This document shows, piece after piece, positions 20,480-31,644 of a stretch of DNA of 64,000 nt. The position numbers and the translations under genes were made by a program. Numbering within the stretch: the first letter of the stretch is position 1; the number at the start of each line of letters is the position of its first letter. The notes below the pieces were generated by a model. That model had not been told where the DNA came from and searched no databases. It was given only the letters and a program-made list of their open reading frames with translations. Source of the stretch: Geodermatophilus pulveris (lineage in GTDB: Bacteria; Actinomycetota; Actinomycetes; Mycobacteriales; Geodermatophilaceae); contig NZ_FZOO01000001.1 of the NCBI RefSeq assembly GCF_900188375.1, positions 558,001 to 622,000 of the forward strand, in the 5' to 3' direction.

Positions 20480-21552
20480 GGCTGCTCGCCGCGATGAGCG
20501 GCGGAGTGGACTCCGCGGTCGCCGCCGCCCTGGCCGTGGACGCCGGGCACGAGGTCACCGGCGTGCACCTGGCGCTCTCGCCGGACCGGCAGACCCTGCG
20601 CAGCGGCGCCCGCGGCTGCTGCAGCGTCGAGGACGCGCACGACGCCCGCCGGGTCGCCGACGAGCTGGGCATCCCGTTCTACGTCTGGGACCTCGCCGAG
20701 CGGTTCGCCGAGGACGTCGTCGAGGACTTCGTCGCCGAGTACGCCGCCGGGCGCACCCCCAACCCGTGCCTGCGCTGCAACGAGCGGATCAAGTTCTCCG
20801 CCGTGCTGGACCGGGCGCGGGCCCTCGGCTTCGACGCGGTCGTCACCGGCCACCACGCCCGGCTGGCCGGCGGCGAGCTGCGGCGGTCGGTCGACGCGGC
20901 CAAGGACCAGTCCTACGTGCTCGCCGTGCTGACCGCCGACCAGCTGGCCGGGGCGGTGTTCCCGCTGGGGTCGATGACCAAGCGGCGGGTGCGCGAGGTC
21001 GCCGCCGAGCGGGGGTTCGCCGTGGCCGCCAAGGCCGACTCGCACGACATCTGCTTCATCCCCGACGGCGACACGCGCGGCTTCCTCACCCGGCGGCTCG
21101 GCGCCCGGCCCGGCCCGGTCGTCGACGCCGCCACCGGCGCCGTGGTGGGGGAGCACGCCGGCGCCCACGGGTTCACGGTGGGCCAGCGCCGCGGGCTGGG
21201 GGTCGCCGCCGGGGACTCCCGGCCGCGCTACGTCCTGGGCATCGAGCCGGTGACCCGCACGGTGACCATCGGCACCGCCGACCTCGCCGGGGTGGGGGAG
21301 GTCCGCACCGACCCGCCCACCTGGACCGGGCCGGCAGCCGCGCTGCCGCTGCGCGCCGAGGTGCAGCTGCGCGCGCACGGCACCCCGGTGCCGTGCACGG
21401 TCACCGCCGGGGACGGCGGCGGGCTTCGGCTGCTGCTCGACTCCCCGCAGCGCGGCGTCGCGCCGGGCCAGTCAGCGGTGCTGTACGCCCCCGACGCCGA
21501 GCGCGGCGACCGGGTGCTCGGGCAGGCCGCGGTCGCCTCGACCGCCTGGTGA
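20476..21552 (+). CDS. mnmA: tRNA-specific 2-thiouridylase
   Basis: A 358-residue enzyme that 2-thiolates the wobble uridine of tRNA Glu, Gln and Lys. The ATP pyrophosphatase loop is [11 protein letters not shown] (about 5-15). The nucleophile is Cys98 in [12 protein letters not shown] and the persulfide cysteine is Cys193 in [12 protein letters not shown], equivalent to Cys102 and Cys199 of the E. coli enzyme. GHHARL and KDQSYVL are tRNA-contacting motifs. The GTG start overlaps the iscS stop by 4 nt, coupling sulfur donor to acceptor enzyme. A hairpin element overlaps the end of the gene by 2 nt. Confidence 0.96.
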   Translation: MRLLAAMSGGVDSAVAAALAVDAGHEVTGVHLALSPDRQTLRSGARGCCSVEDAHDARRVADELGIPFYVWDLAERFAEDVVEDFVAEYAAGRTPNPCLRCNERIKFSAVLDRARALGFDAVVTGHHARLAGGELRRSVDAAKDQSYVLAVLTADQLAGAVFPLGSMTKRRVREVAAERGFAVAAKADSHDICFIPDGDTRGFLTRRLGARPGPVVDAATGAVVGEHAGAHGFTVGQRRGLGVAAGDSRPRYVLGIEPVTRTVTIGTADLAGVGEVRTDPPTWTGPAAALPLRAEVQLRAHGTPVPCTVTAGDGGGLRLLLDSPQRGVAPGQSAVLYAPDAERGDRVLGQAAVASTAW

Positions 21553-21609
21553 AGGACCCTCCTGCCCCCCGCCGCTCGCACGCTCGCGCCGGGACCCTGC
21601 AGCAGGGCC
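21551..21609. repeat. Intergenic hairpin element, copy R3
   Basis: Copy R3 of the hairpin family, starting inside the mnmA stop codon. Arms GGACCCTCCTGC and GCAGCAGGGCC pair with one mismatch around the core GCCGCTCGCACGCTCGCGCC. Position directly after a stop codon fits a terminator-like role. Confidence 0.7.
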
Positions 21610-21628
21610 GCCATGCCGGGCACCGGAC

Positions 21629-21634
21629 TACCGT
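21629..21634 (+). promoter_or_regulatory. Predicted -10 box of the MetE-like gene (leaderless)
   Basis: TACCGT, 7 nt, then GTG at 21642, with no Shine-Dalgarno. The same hexamer precedes ligA at 24910. Confidence 0.5.
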
Positions 21635-21641
21635 TCCCGCC

Positions 21642-22709
21642 GTGGCCCCGCTGCACCCCGCCTCGCCCGCCGACCCCGACCTGCCCGCCGACCTCGCCGG
21701 CGCCGGGACCGCCTCCGGTGCGGAGCCGGCGGCGACGCCGTGGGGCCCGGCCACCGGCGTCGGCTCGCTGCCCGGTGCGGACCCGGCCGAGGCGCTGCGC
21801 GTGGTCACCGGCGAGCTGCCCGGCTTCGCCCACCTGCCCGAGCTGCCCGGCCGCGGCCCCGGGGCGGACCTGGTCGGCCGCAGCGCGGCGCTGCTGGTCG
21901 ACCTCGCCGTCGAGCTGACCCCGGCCGGCTGGCGGCTGGTCCCGCGGCCGGGGCTCGACCAGCGCCGCGCCCGGGAGTTCCTGGACCGCGACCTCGACGC
22001 CCTGCACGACGTCGCGGGGACCTACACCGGCCCGTTCAAGGTGCAGGCCGCCGGCCCGTGGACGCTGGCCGCCGGCCTGGAGCGGACCCGCGGCGACCGC
22101 GCCGTCGTCGACCCCGGCGCCCGCCGCGACCTGGCCCAGTCGCTGGCCGAGGGGCTGGCCGCGCACGCCGCGGCCGTCGCCGCGCGGGTCCCCGGCGCCC
22201 GGGTGGTCGTCCAGCTCGACGAGCCCTCGGTGCCCGCCGTCCTGCTCGGGGCGCTGCCCACGGCCAGCGGGTTCGGGAAGCTGGCCGCCGTCGAGGAGCC
22301 GGTGGTGGAGCAGGAGCTCGCCGCCGTCGTCCGCGCGCTGCCGGGGCCGGTGGTGGTGCACTGCTGCGCCCAGCGGGCACCGCTGGACCTGTTCCGCTCG
22401 GCCGGGGCCGGCGCGCTGTCCTTCGACCTGGGGCTGGTGCAGGACCTCGACGCGCTCGGGACCGCCGTCGAGGCCGGCACCCACCTGGTCCCGGGCGTCG
22501 TCCCGGGCACCGACGCCCCCCTGCCCGCGCCGAAGGCCACCGCGTCGCGGCTGCGGGCGTGGTGGAACGAGCTCGGCTTCCCCGCCGACCGGCTGCACGA
22601 GGCGGTCACCCTGACCCCGGCCTGCGGGCTGGCCGGTGCGACCCCCGGGTACGCGCGGGCGGCCATGACGCACGTGCGCGAGGCGGCCCGGTACCTGCTG
22701 CCGGACTGA
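21642..22709 (+). CDS. MetE C-terminal-like (cobalamin-independent methionine synthase family) protein
   Basis: A 355-residue TIM-barrel protein related to the C-terminal half of cobalamin-independent methionine synthase. It shows VVVQLDEPSVPAVL (the QxDEP motif), VVVHCCAQRAPLDLF (zinc-ligand region, though MetE has HxC) and LTPACGLAGATPGYA (the xCGL motif of MetE). It lacks the N-terminal half, so it is not a full MetE. The same family sits beside ligA in Mycobacterium (Rv3015c), where its role is not settled. A methyltransferase activity is plausible but unproven. Leaderless start at GTG 21642. Confidence 0.78.
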   Translation: MAPLHPASPADPDLPADLAGAGTASGAEPAATPWGPATGVGSLPGADPAEALRVVTGELPGFAHLPELPGRGPGADLVGRSAALLVDLAVELTPAGWRLVPRPGLDQRRAREFLDRDLDALHDVAGTYTGPFKVQAAGPWTLAAGLERTRGDRAVVDPGARRDLAQSLAEGLAAHAAAVAARVPGARVVVQLDEPSVPAVLLGALPTASGFGKLAAVEEPVVEQELAAVVRALPGPVVVHCCAQRAPLDLFRSAGAGALSFDLGLVQDLDALGTAVEAGTHLVPGVVPGTDAPLPAPKATASRLRAWWNELGFPADRLHEAVTLTPACGLAGATPGYARAAMTHVREAARYLLPD

Positions 22710-22730
22710 CCCCGCCCGGCCCGGGACGGC

Positions 22731-24764
22731 TCAGCGGGGTTCGAGCGAGCCGGCGCGCGGGGCGTCGTCGGGTTCGGCGACCGTGACGTCGTCGACGAAG
22801 CAGTGGGCCCAGGTCTCGCCCGGTTCCCCCGAGGTGACCAGCGGGTGGCCGGACTCCCCGGCGTGCGCGCGGGCGTGCCGGCCGGGAGAGGAGTCGCAGC
22901 AGCCCACGTGGCCGCAGGTCAGGCAGGTGCGCAGGTGCACCCAGCCGTGCCCGTCGCGCAGGCACTCCACGCACCCCCAGGCCGCCGGCAGCACCGGGCG
23001 GGACGCCGACCCGTGGTCGCAGCCGGTGTCGCGCGGCCAGGCGTACCGGACGACGGCGGTGGTGTCGACGACCGTCTCGCCGTCCCCCGGCGTGTGCTTG
23101 CGGTGCCCCAGCCGGCCGAGCACCGACACGACCAGCGCGTGGTCGGAGGCGCGGTCGCGGTCGACCACGGCGTCCGCACCCGCCTCGGCCAGCGCGGCGA
23201 CGTCGGCGTCCCCCCGCGGGCGGACGACGATCGGCGCGCGGGTCAGCGAGCGGGCCACGGACACCACCTGCCGGGCCTCCTCCGGCCGGTCCTCGGCCAC
23301 GACCACCAGGCGGGTCCGCGGCACGCCGGCGTCCTGGAGCACCCGCACCTTGGTGGGGTCGCCGCGCAGCACGGTGTGCCCGGCCGCGGCCGCCTCCGCG
23401 GCACCGTCGGGGTTGAGCGTCGTCATGACCAGCGCGACCCCGCGGGAGCGCAGCGTGTCCGCCAGGTGCAGCGCCGTCGGGCCCCAGCCGAGGATCGCCA
23501 CGTGATCGGACAGCGGCTCCTCCCCGCGGTCCCCGCCCTCCGGGACCGCCGGGCCGGTGGACGCCCGGCGGTCGATGCCGGCGCCCAGCGCGGCCAGCCA
23601 CGGGGTGGCCACCATCAGCAGGACCGTCGTCGCCACGAAGGTCTGCGCGCCGTCGTCCCCCAGGCCGAGGGGGGACAGGCCCGCGGCGGTGCCGACGGTG
23701 AGCAGCACGAAGGAGAACTCGCCGACCTGGGCCAGCAGCAGTCCCGAGGCCACCGCGGTGCGCACCCGGATGCGCAGCGCCGCGACGGCGGCCGCGGTGG
23801 TGACGGTCTTGACCACCAGCACGGCCAGCGCGGCACCGATCACCAGCGCCCAGTTGTCGATCACGAAGCCGACGTCGAGCAGCATGCCGACCGACACGAA
23901 GAAGACCGCGCTGAACACGATCTGCAGGGGCAGCACCTCGGCGAAGGCCTGCGAGCTGGCGCGGCTCTCGCTGACCATGAGCCCGGCGAGGAAGGCCCCG
24001 AGCGAGACGCTCACCCCGGCCAGGGCGGTCAGGAAGGCGGTGCCGAAGCACACCGCGACCACGGCGAGCAGGAAGACCTCGGGCGAGCAGGTGCGGGCCA
24101 CGATCTCCAGCACCGGGGGCAGCACCCGCCGGGCCACGACGAGGACGGCGGCGATCACCAGCACCGCGGTGACCGCGGCGCGCAGCAGCGACCCCCCGCC
24201 GTCCTCCCCGCCCTCGCTGCCGAGCAGCGGCACGAGCAGCACCATGGCGACGACGGCCAGGTCCTGGGCGATGAGGAGGGCCAGGGCCAGCTGCCCGCGC
24301 CGGCCGGACTGCTCGTGACGCTCGCCGAGCAGCTTGAGCACGATCGCGGTCGAGGACAGGGCCAGCAGGAAGCCGGTGAACAGCCCCTCCTGCCAGCTGC
24401 CGCCGAAGGCCAGCGTGAGTGCGACGCCCGCCGCCGTCGCCAGCCCGACCTGCAGCACGCCGCCCACCGCGATCCAGGTCCACACCCGGGCCAGCCGCTC
24501 CAGGGAGAACTCGATCCCGATGGTGAACAGCAGCAGGATGACGCCGATCTCGGCGGCCGCCTGCACCACCTCCCCGTTCTGCACCACGCCGAGCTGGGCG
24601 GGCCCGATGAGCACGCCGGCGGCGAGGAAGCCGACGATGGGCACGATCCGCGCCCGGGCCATCAGGTAGCCGATGACGGCGGCGGTGACCACCAGGCCGG
24701 CCGCCGGACCGAGGTAGGCCGGCGGTCCCTCGGCGTCCGCGGCGAGGACGGTCAGTGACTCCAT
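22731..24764 (-). CDS. CPA2 cation/proton antiporter with TrkA-N domain and C-terminal UBP zinc finger
   Basis: A 677-residue fusion. Residues about 15-425 form a CPA2-type Na+(K+)/H+ exchanger with 12 or more membrane segments (IVGFLAAGVLIGPAQL, FTIGIEFSLERL, IAQDLAVVAMV). Residues about 445-565 form a TrkA-N Rossmann domain beginning HVAILGWGPTALHLADTL. The end, about 579-655, is a ubiquitin-hydrolase-type zinc finger: CDHGSA, WGCVECLRDGHGWVHLRTC, LTCGHVGCCDSS, HARAHAGESGHPL. Such fingers occur in actinobacteria, which mostly lack ubiquitin, so the ligand is unknown. The ATG at 24764 has AGGAGG upstream; an earlier in-frame start at 24845 is unlikely. It probably exports K+ or Na+ in exchange for H+. 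Confidence 0.88.
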   Translation of the reverse strand: MESLTVLAADAEGPPAYLGPAAGLVVTAAVIGYLMARARIVPIVGFLAAGVLIGPAQLGVVQNGEVVQAAAEIGVILLLFTIGIEFSLERLARVWTWIAVGGVLQVGLATAAGVALTLAFGGSWQEGLFTGFLLALSSTAIVLKLLGERHEQSGRRGQLALALLIAQDLAVVAMVLLVPLLGSEGGEDGGGSLLRAAVTAVLVIAAVLVVARRVLPPVLEIVARTCSPEVFLLAVVAVCFGTAFLTALAGVSVSLGAFLAGLMVSESRASSQAFAEVLPLQIVFSAVFFVSVGMLLDVGFVIDNWALVIGAALAVLVVKTVTTAAAVAALRIRVRTAVASGLLLAQVGEFSFVLLTVGTAAGLSPLGLGDDGAQTFVATTVLLMVATPWLAALGAGIDRRASTGPAVPEGGDRGEEPLSDHVAILGWGPTALHLADTLRSRGVALVMTTLNPDGAAEAAAAGHTVLRGDPTKVRVLQDAGVPRTRLVVVAEDRPEEARQVVSVARSLTRAPIVVRPRGDADVAALAEAGADAVVDRDRASDHALVVSVLGRLGHRKHTPGDGETVVDTTAVVRYAWPRDTGCDHGSASRPVLPAAWGCVECLRDGHGWVHLRTCLTCGHVGCCDSSPGRHARAHAGESGHPLVTSGEPGETWAHCFVDDVTVAEPDDAPRAGSLEPR

Positions 24765-24784
24765 GGCGCCTCCTGCTGGCGGGA

Positions 24785-24805
24785 GGAGCCGGCCACGCCG
24801 GCTCC
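24785..24805. promoter_or_regulatory. Hairpin in the antiporter 5' region
   Basis: GGAGCCGGC-CAC-GCCGGCTCC is a perfect 9-bp hairpin about 20 nt before the antiporter ATG on the minus strand, next to its AGGAGG site. It could affect translation initiation or be an operator. No known riboswitch class was recognised. Confidence 0.35.
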
Positions 24806-24879
24806 GCGCGCATGCTCCCCCCGCCGGGCGGTGCCGCGCCACCACGGTCGAGGTCCCGACCGGGCGCCCGGGCGGGTGA

Positions 24880-27132
<2,253 letters not shown>

Positions 27133-27141
27133 GCCGGCTCA

Positions 27142-27208
27142 GCCCGACGGTGTGCGCGTGCGCACCGTTCGACGGCGGGGACGGGGGCGTCAGCGCCCAC
27201 CGTCGGGC
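27142..27208. terminator. Inverted repeat between ligA and the ACT gene
   Basis: GCCCGACGGTG (27142-27152) and CACCGTCGGGC (27198-27208) pair perfectly around a 45-nt loop. The loop itself contains a shorter stem (ACGGTG with CACCGT). It lies between convergent genes and probably terminates both. Confidence 0.45.
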
Positions 27209-27217
27209 CGGGGCGCG

Positions 27218-27898
27218 TCAGACCGGCGGCAGGTGGGCCACGCTGGCCGCGATGCCGGCGAGGTGCACCAGGCGCAGCAGCTCCGAGCGGCGGAACGCCG
27301 GTCCGCCGGAGCGGCCGGTCACCACCGCCGTCCGCGGGCTGCCGAACGGGGTGGCCATCATCTCGATGGCCATCTCCCGCCAGCGCTCGGGCAGCCAGTC
27401 CGCCTCGCTGGGCAGCAGCCGCGGGCCGTCCAGCGGCAGCCACGGCAGCGTCATCCCGTCGAAGGACGGCGCGGCGTCGGAGGCGGCCAGCACCTCGCAC
27501 GGGCCCCCGGCGTCGCCGGAGAGGACGGCCGCCCAGCCGCTGTGGAACACCCGCGGCAGCTCGGCCGCCAGCAGCTTCACCGCGAGGGTCGGCAGGCCGG
27601 GCGCCGCCGCGCGGGCGAGGGCCTCCAGCAGCTCCAGCTCCCGGTGGGTGTCCAGCGGGCCGGCGAACGGGCGCAGCGACTCGACCTGCACGCCGGGCAC
27701 CGCCTGCGCGGCGGTGATCAGGCTGTCCGGCAGCCGGTCGGGCGGCAGGTCCACCACGATGTCGTCCACGGCCACGCCGCCACCGCGCTCGAGCACGTCG
27801 ACGGAGACGATGTCGATGCCCGCGTCGCCCAGCGCGGTGGCCACGGCGCCGAGGATGCCGGGACGGTCGGGCACGACCAGCCGCAGGAGATGGGACAC
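27218..27898 (-). CDS. ACT-domain amino-acid-binding protein
   Basis: A 226-residue protein with an N-terminal ACT domain (about 4-75: LLRLVVPDRPGILGAVATAL, then GIDIVSVDVLERG). ACT domains bind amino acids and control enzymes or regulators. The remaining 150 residues are not assigned; WAAVLSGDAGGPCEVLAAS and MMATPFGSPRTAVVTGRSG suggest a small alpha/beta or GAF-like fold. GGAGG lies 4 nt before the GTG at 27898. Its place between ligA and gatC, on the opposite strand, matches Rv3013 of M. tuberculosis. The ligand and target are unknown. Confidence 0.8.
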   Translation of the reverse strand: MSHLLRLVVPDRPGILGAVATALGDAGIDIVSVDVLERGGGVAVDDIVVDLPPDRLPDSLITAAQAVPGVQVESLRPFAGPLDTHRELELLEALARAAAPGLPTLAVKLLAAELPRVFHSGWAAVLSGDAGGPCEVLAASDAAPSFDGMTLPWLPLDGPRLLPSEADWLPERWREMAIEMMATPFGSPRTAVVTGRSGGPAFRRSELLRLVHLAGIAASVAHLPPV

Positions 27899-28054
27899 GG
27901 TTCCTCCGTGCTCGAGGTGCGGGCCGATCTCCGTCGATCGCGGGTGGCGACAGCTTCCCCCATGCACGGCCCGGGGTCGAGCGGCCGACCGGCCCGGCGG
28001 GCCGTCCACGTACAGTGGCGGGGTTCCGACGACCGAGGAGACCCGCGCCCCAGC

Positions 28055-28378
28055 ATGAGCACACCCTCCCCGCAGGGCACCGCCGGACTCGGGCGTGACG
28101 ACGTCGCGCACCTGGCCCGGCTGGCCCGGCTCGCGCTGACCGACGAGGAGCTCGACTCCTTCGCGGGGCAGCTGTCCGCGGTGCTGGACGCGGTCGCCGA
28201 GGTCGGGAAGGCCGACGTCGCCGACGTCCCGCCGATGACCCACGCGGTGCCGCTGACCAACGTCACCCGCCCGGACGTCGTCACGCCCAGCCTGCCGCGG
28301 GACGTCGTCCTGTCGCAGGCGCCCGCGGCGGAGGACGACCGCTTCCGCGTGCCGCAGATCCTGGGGGAGGAGGAGTGA
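28055..28378 (+). CDS. gatC: Asp/Glu-tRNA amidotransferase subunit C
   Basis: A 107-residue GatC, the small subunit that wraps GatA and GatB in the GatCAB complex. It shows the standard [19 protein letters not shown] and the C-terminal [27 protein letters not shown] box lies about 40 nt upstream and GAGGAG 14 nt before ATG 28055. It is the first gene of gatC-gatA-small membrane gene-gatB, with GTGA overlap to gatA. Confidence 0.95.
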   Translation: MSTPSPQGTAGLGRDDVAHLARLARLALTDEELDSFAGQLSAVLDAVAEVGKADVADVPPMTHAVPLTNVTRPDVVTPSLPRDVVLSQAPAAEDDRFRVPQILGEEE

Positions 28379-29895
28379 CCGCCGACCTCACGACCCTGGA
28401 CGCCGCCGAGCTCGGCCGACGGCTGGCCGCCGGGGAGGCCGGTTCGGTCGAGCTCACCCGCGCCTACCTGGACCGGATCGCCGAGCAGGACGAGACCCTC
28501 GGCGCCTACCTGCACGTCGACGCCGAGGCCGCCCTGGCCCGCGCCGCCGAGGTCGACGCCGCCCGCACCGCCGGCGAGGAGCTCGGCCCGCTGGCCGGCC
28601 TGCCGGTGGCACTCAAGGACGTGTTCGTCACCGAGGGCGTGCCCACCACCAGCGGGTCGCGGATCCTCGAGGGCTGGCGGCCGCCGTACGACGCGACCGT
28701 CGCCGCCCGGCTCAAGGCGGCCGGCACGGTGCTGCTCGGCAAGACCAACATGGACGAGTTCGCCATGGGCTCCTCCACGGAGAACTCCGCCTACCGCCCG
28801 GCCCGCAACCCGTGGGACCCCGACCGCATCCCGGGCGGCTCCTCCGGTGGCTCCTCGGCCGCGGTCGCCGGCGGGCTGGCGCCGTGGGCGCTGGGCACCG
28901 ACACCGGCGGCTCGATCCGCCAGCCGGCCGCGGTCACCGGCCTGGTGGGGCACAAGCCCACCTACGGCTCGGTGTCCCGGTACGGGCTGATCGCGTTCTC
29001 CTCCAGCCTCGACCAGGCCGGCCCGATGGCCCGCACCGTCCGGGACGCCGCGCTGCTGCACGAGGCGATCGGCGGCCACGACCCCCGCGACTCGACCAGC
29101 ATCGACGCCCCCGTCCCGCTGCTGGTCGGGGCCGCGGAGGAGGGCGCCCGCGGCGAGCTGGCCGGGCTGCGCGTCGGCGTCGTCCGCGAGCTGGGCGGCG
29201 ACGGGCACACCGACGGCTACGACGCCGGCGTCCTGGACCGGGTGCGCGAGACCGTCGCGCTGCTCGAGGGCATGGGCGCCGACGTCCGCGAGGTGTCCTG
29301 CCCGGCGTTCGACCTCGCGCTGCCGGCCTACTACCTGATCGCGCCCAGCGAGGCGTCGTCCAACCTGGCCCGCTTCGAGGGCATGCGCTTCGGCCTGCGG
29401 GTGGGCGACGACGGCAGCCGCTCGCTGGAGGAGGTCATGTCGCTGACCCGCGAGCAGGGCTTCGGCCCGGAGGTCAAGCGGCGCATCGTGCTGGGCACCT
29501 ACGCGCTGTCGGCCGGGTACTACGACGCCTACTACGGGCAGGCGCAGCGGGTCCGCACGCTGATCACCCGCGACTTCACCGCCGCGTTCGCCGACGTCGA
29601 CGTCCTGGTCAGCCCGACCAGCCCCACGGTGGCCTGGCCGATCGGCGCGCGCGTCGACGACCCGCTGGCCATGTACGCCGCCGACCTGTGCACCCTGCCG
29701 GCCAGCCTGGCCGGCCTGCCGGCGATCTCGGTGCCGTGCGGGCTGGCCGAGGGCCTGCCGGTCGGCTTCCAGGTCATGGCGCCGGCGCTGGCCGACGACC
29801 GCTGCTACCGGGTCGCCGCCGCGGTCGAGGCCGCGCTGGACGCCGCCCGCGGCACCCGCTTCCTGGACCAGCTCACCGAACGGACGCCGGCGTGA
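28375..29895 (+). CDS. gatA: Glu-tRNA(Gln) amidotransferase subunit A
   Basis: A 506-residue amidase-signature enzyme that releases ammonia from glutamine for transamidation of Glu-tRNA(Gln). The Ser-cisSer-Lys triad is visible: the lysine in [13 protein letters not shown], the glycine/serine-rich [16 protein letters not shown] and the nucleophile in [17 protein letters not shown]. The C-terminus includes [13 protein letters not shown] and [14 protein letters not shown] as expected. It overlaps gatC and the following small gene by 4 nt each. A tRNA-Gln gene and gltX lie downstream in the window, in line with the indirect Gln-tRNA route. Confidence 0.97.
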   Translation: MTADLTTLDAAELGRRLAAGEAGSVELTRAYLDRIAEQDETLGAYLHVDAEAALARAAEVDAARTAGEELGPLAGLPVALKDVFVTEGVPTTSGSRILEGWRPPYDATVAARLKAAGTVLLGKTNMDEFAMGSSTENSAYRPARNPWDPDRIPGGSSGGSSAAVAGGLAPWALGTDTGGSIRQPAAVTGLVGHKPTYGSVSRYGLIAFSSSLDQAGPMARTVRDAALLHEAIGGHDPRDSTSIDAPVPLLVGAAEEGARGELAGLRVGVVRELGGDGHTDGYDAGVLDRVRETVALLEGMGADVREVSCPAFDLALPAYYLIAPSEASSNLARFEGMRFGLRVGDDGSRSLEEVMSLTREQGFGPEVKRRIVLGTYALSAGYYDAYYGQAQRVRTLITRDFTAAFADVDVLVSPTSPTVAWPIGARVDDPLAMYAADLCTLPASLAGLPAISVPCGLAEGLPVGFQVMAPALADDRCYRVAAAVEAALDAARGTRFLDQLTERTPA

Positions 29896-30071
29896 ACGGC
29901 GCGCTCAAGGCCGCCTGGGCGCTCACCGCGTTCGTCGTCCTCGTGGGGCTGGTCGGCTGGATCGCCACCGGCGAGGTCTTCTTCGCCTTCTTCCTGGTGC
30001 TCGGCCTGCTGACCGCCGTCGGCGCCGTGGTGACCGGCCGCTCCGTCCGCAAGGAGAACGACTCCCGATGA
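29892..30071 (+). CDS. Small two-span membrane protein inside gatCAB
   Basis: A 59-residue protein with two hydrophobic segments ([19 protein letters not shown] and [19 protein letters not shown]) and a short basic/acidic tail, [11 protein letters not shown]. The GTG start overlaps the gatA stop and its own stop overlaps the gatB ATG, each by 4 nt, so the frame is locked into the operon. I do not recognise the family. Many actinobacteria have a pfkA or unrelated gene at this point, so this may be a lineage-specific insertion. It could be a membrane anchor or a passenger; nothing in the sequence decides. Confidence 0.75.
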   Translation: MNGALKAAWALTAFVVLVGLVGWIATGEVFFAFFLVLGLLTAVGAVVTGRSVRKENDSR

Positions 30072-31567
30072 GCGACACCCTCGTCGAGTACCACGAGCTC
30101 CTCACCCGCTACGAGCCGGTCGTCGGCCTGGAGACCCACGTCGAGCTGGGCACCGCGTCGAAGATGTTCTGCGGCTGCGCGACCACCTTCGGCGCGGAGC
30201 CGAACACCCAGACCTGCCCGGTGTGCCTCGGCCTGCCCGGCTCGCTGCCGGTGGTCAACGCGGAGGCGATCGCGGCCACGATCAGGATCGGGCTGGCCCT
30301 GGGCTGCCGGATCGCCTCGTGGTGCCGCTTCGCCCGGAAGAACTACTTCTACCCGGACATCCCCAAGGGCTTCCAGACCAGCCAGTACGACGAGCCGCTG
30401 TGCACCGCCGGTCACCTCGACGTCGAGGTGGACGGCGAGACGTACCGGGTGGAGATCGAGCGGGTGCACCTGGAGGAGGACACCGGCAAGAACCTGCACG
30501 TCGGCGGGTCCACCGGGCGCATCCACGGCGCCTCGCACTCGCTGGTCGACTTCAACCGGGCGGGCATCCCGCTGGTCGAGATCGTCACCCGGCCGATCCC
30601 GGGGGCCGGCGCGCGGGCCCCCGAGGTCGCCCGGGCCTACGTCGCCGAGCTGCGCGACATCGTGCAGAGCCTGGGCGCCTCCGACGTCCGGATGGAGCAG
30701 GGCAGCCTGCGCTGCGACGTGAACACCTCGCTGGCACCGATCGGCAGCCTGGAGTGGGGCACCCGCACCGAGACCAAGAACGTCAACTCGCTGCGCAGCG
30801 TCGAGCGGGCGGTCCGGTACGAGATGCGCCGGCAGGCCGCCGTCCTCGACGCCGGGAGCCGCGTGCGGCAGGAGACCCGGCACTTCCACGAGGACACCGG
30901 CAGCACCTCGCCCGGGCGCAGCAAGGAGGAGGCCACCGACTACCGGTACTTCCCCGAGCCGGACCTCGTGCCGGTCGCACCGGACGAGGAGTGGGTGGCC
31001 GCCCTGGCCGCCGCGCTGCCGGAGCTGCCCGCCGCCCGCCGCGCCCGGCTGCAGCAGGAGTGGGGGCTGTCCGGCACCGAGATGACCTGGCTGGTCAACG
31101 CGGGCGCGCTCGGCCTGGTGGAGGCCACCGTCGCCGCGGGCGCCGGGCCGGCCGACGCCCGCAAGTGGTGGCTCGGCGAGCTCGCCCGGCGGGCCAACGA
31201 CGCCGGCGTGGAGCTGACCGCGCTGGCCGTGACCCCGGCGCAGGTCGCCGAGCTCGGCCGGCTGGTCGCCGACGGCACGGTCAACGACAAGCTGGCCCGG
31301 CAGGTGCTCGACGGGGTGCTGGCCGGCGAGGGCGACCCGGCGCAGGTGGTGCGGGCCCGCGGGCTGGCGGTGATGGGGGAGTCCGACGAGCTGGTCGCCG
31401 CGGTCGAGGAGGCCCTCGCCGGCAACCCCGACGTCGTCGCCAAGGTGCAGGCCGGCAAGGTGGCGGCGCTCGGGGCCCTGGTCGGCGCGGTCATGAGGAC
31501 CACCCGCGGCAAGGCCGACGCCGCGACGGTCAAGCGCATGCTGGAAGAACGTGTCGCCGGGAGCTGA
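30068..31567 (+). CDS. gatB: Asp/Glu-tRNA amidotransferase subunit B
   Basis: A 499-residue GatB that binds and activates the misacylated tRNA. Typical motifs are [20 protein letters not shown] with the zinc-type cysteines [44 protein letters not shown] and the C-terminal YqeY-like domain (about 350-497) with [14 protein letters not shown]. The ATG overlaps the small membrane gene's stop by 4 nt. A terminator hairpin follows. Confidence 0.97.
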   Translation: MSDTLVEYHELLTRYEPVVGLETHVELGTASKMFCGCATTFGAEPNTQTCPVCLGLPGSLPVVNAEAIAATIRIGLALGCRIASWCRFARKNYFYPDIPKGFQTSQYDEPLCTAGHLDVEVDGETYRVEIERVHLEEDTGKNLHVGGSTGRIHGASHSLVDFNRAGIPLVEIVTRPIPGAGARAPEVARAYVAELRDIVQSLGASDVRMEQGSLRCDVNTSLAPIGSLEWGTRTETKNVNSLRSVERAVRYEMRRQAAVLDAGSRVRQETRHFHEDTGSTSPGRSKEEATDYRYFPEPDLVPVAPDEEWVAALAAALPELPAARRARLQQEWGLSGTEMTWLVNAGALGLVEATVAAGAGPADARKWWLGELARRANDAGVELTALAVTPAQVAELGRLVADGTVNDKLARQVLDGVLAGEGDPAQVVRARGLAVMGESDELVAAVEEALAGNPDVVAKVQAGKVAALGALVGAVMRTTRGKADAATVKRMLEERVAGS

Positions 31568-31608
31568 TCCCCCGCGGTCACGGCGTCCTGACCACCTCGC
31601 CGGCCCGA

Positions 31609-31634
31609 CGACGGTCACGGCGCCATGACCGTCG
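31609..31634. terminator. Terminator between gatB and the lipoprotein gene
   Basis: CGACGGTCA, an 8-nt loop, then TGACCGTCG: a perfect 9-bp stem between convergent genes. Confidence 0.6.
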
Positions 31635-31644
31635 AGGACTCGTC

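Noticed and set aside
24785-24805. Riboswitch upstream of the antiporter
   Set aside because: Only a single 9-bp hairpin is visible, with no conserved core of the known c-di-AMP or ion-sensing riboswitch classes.
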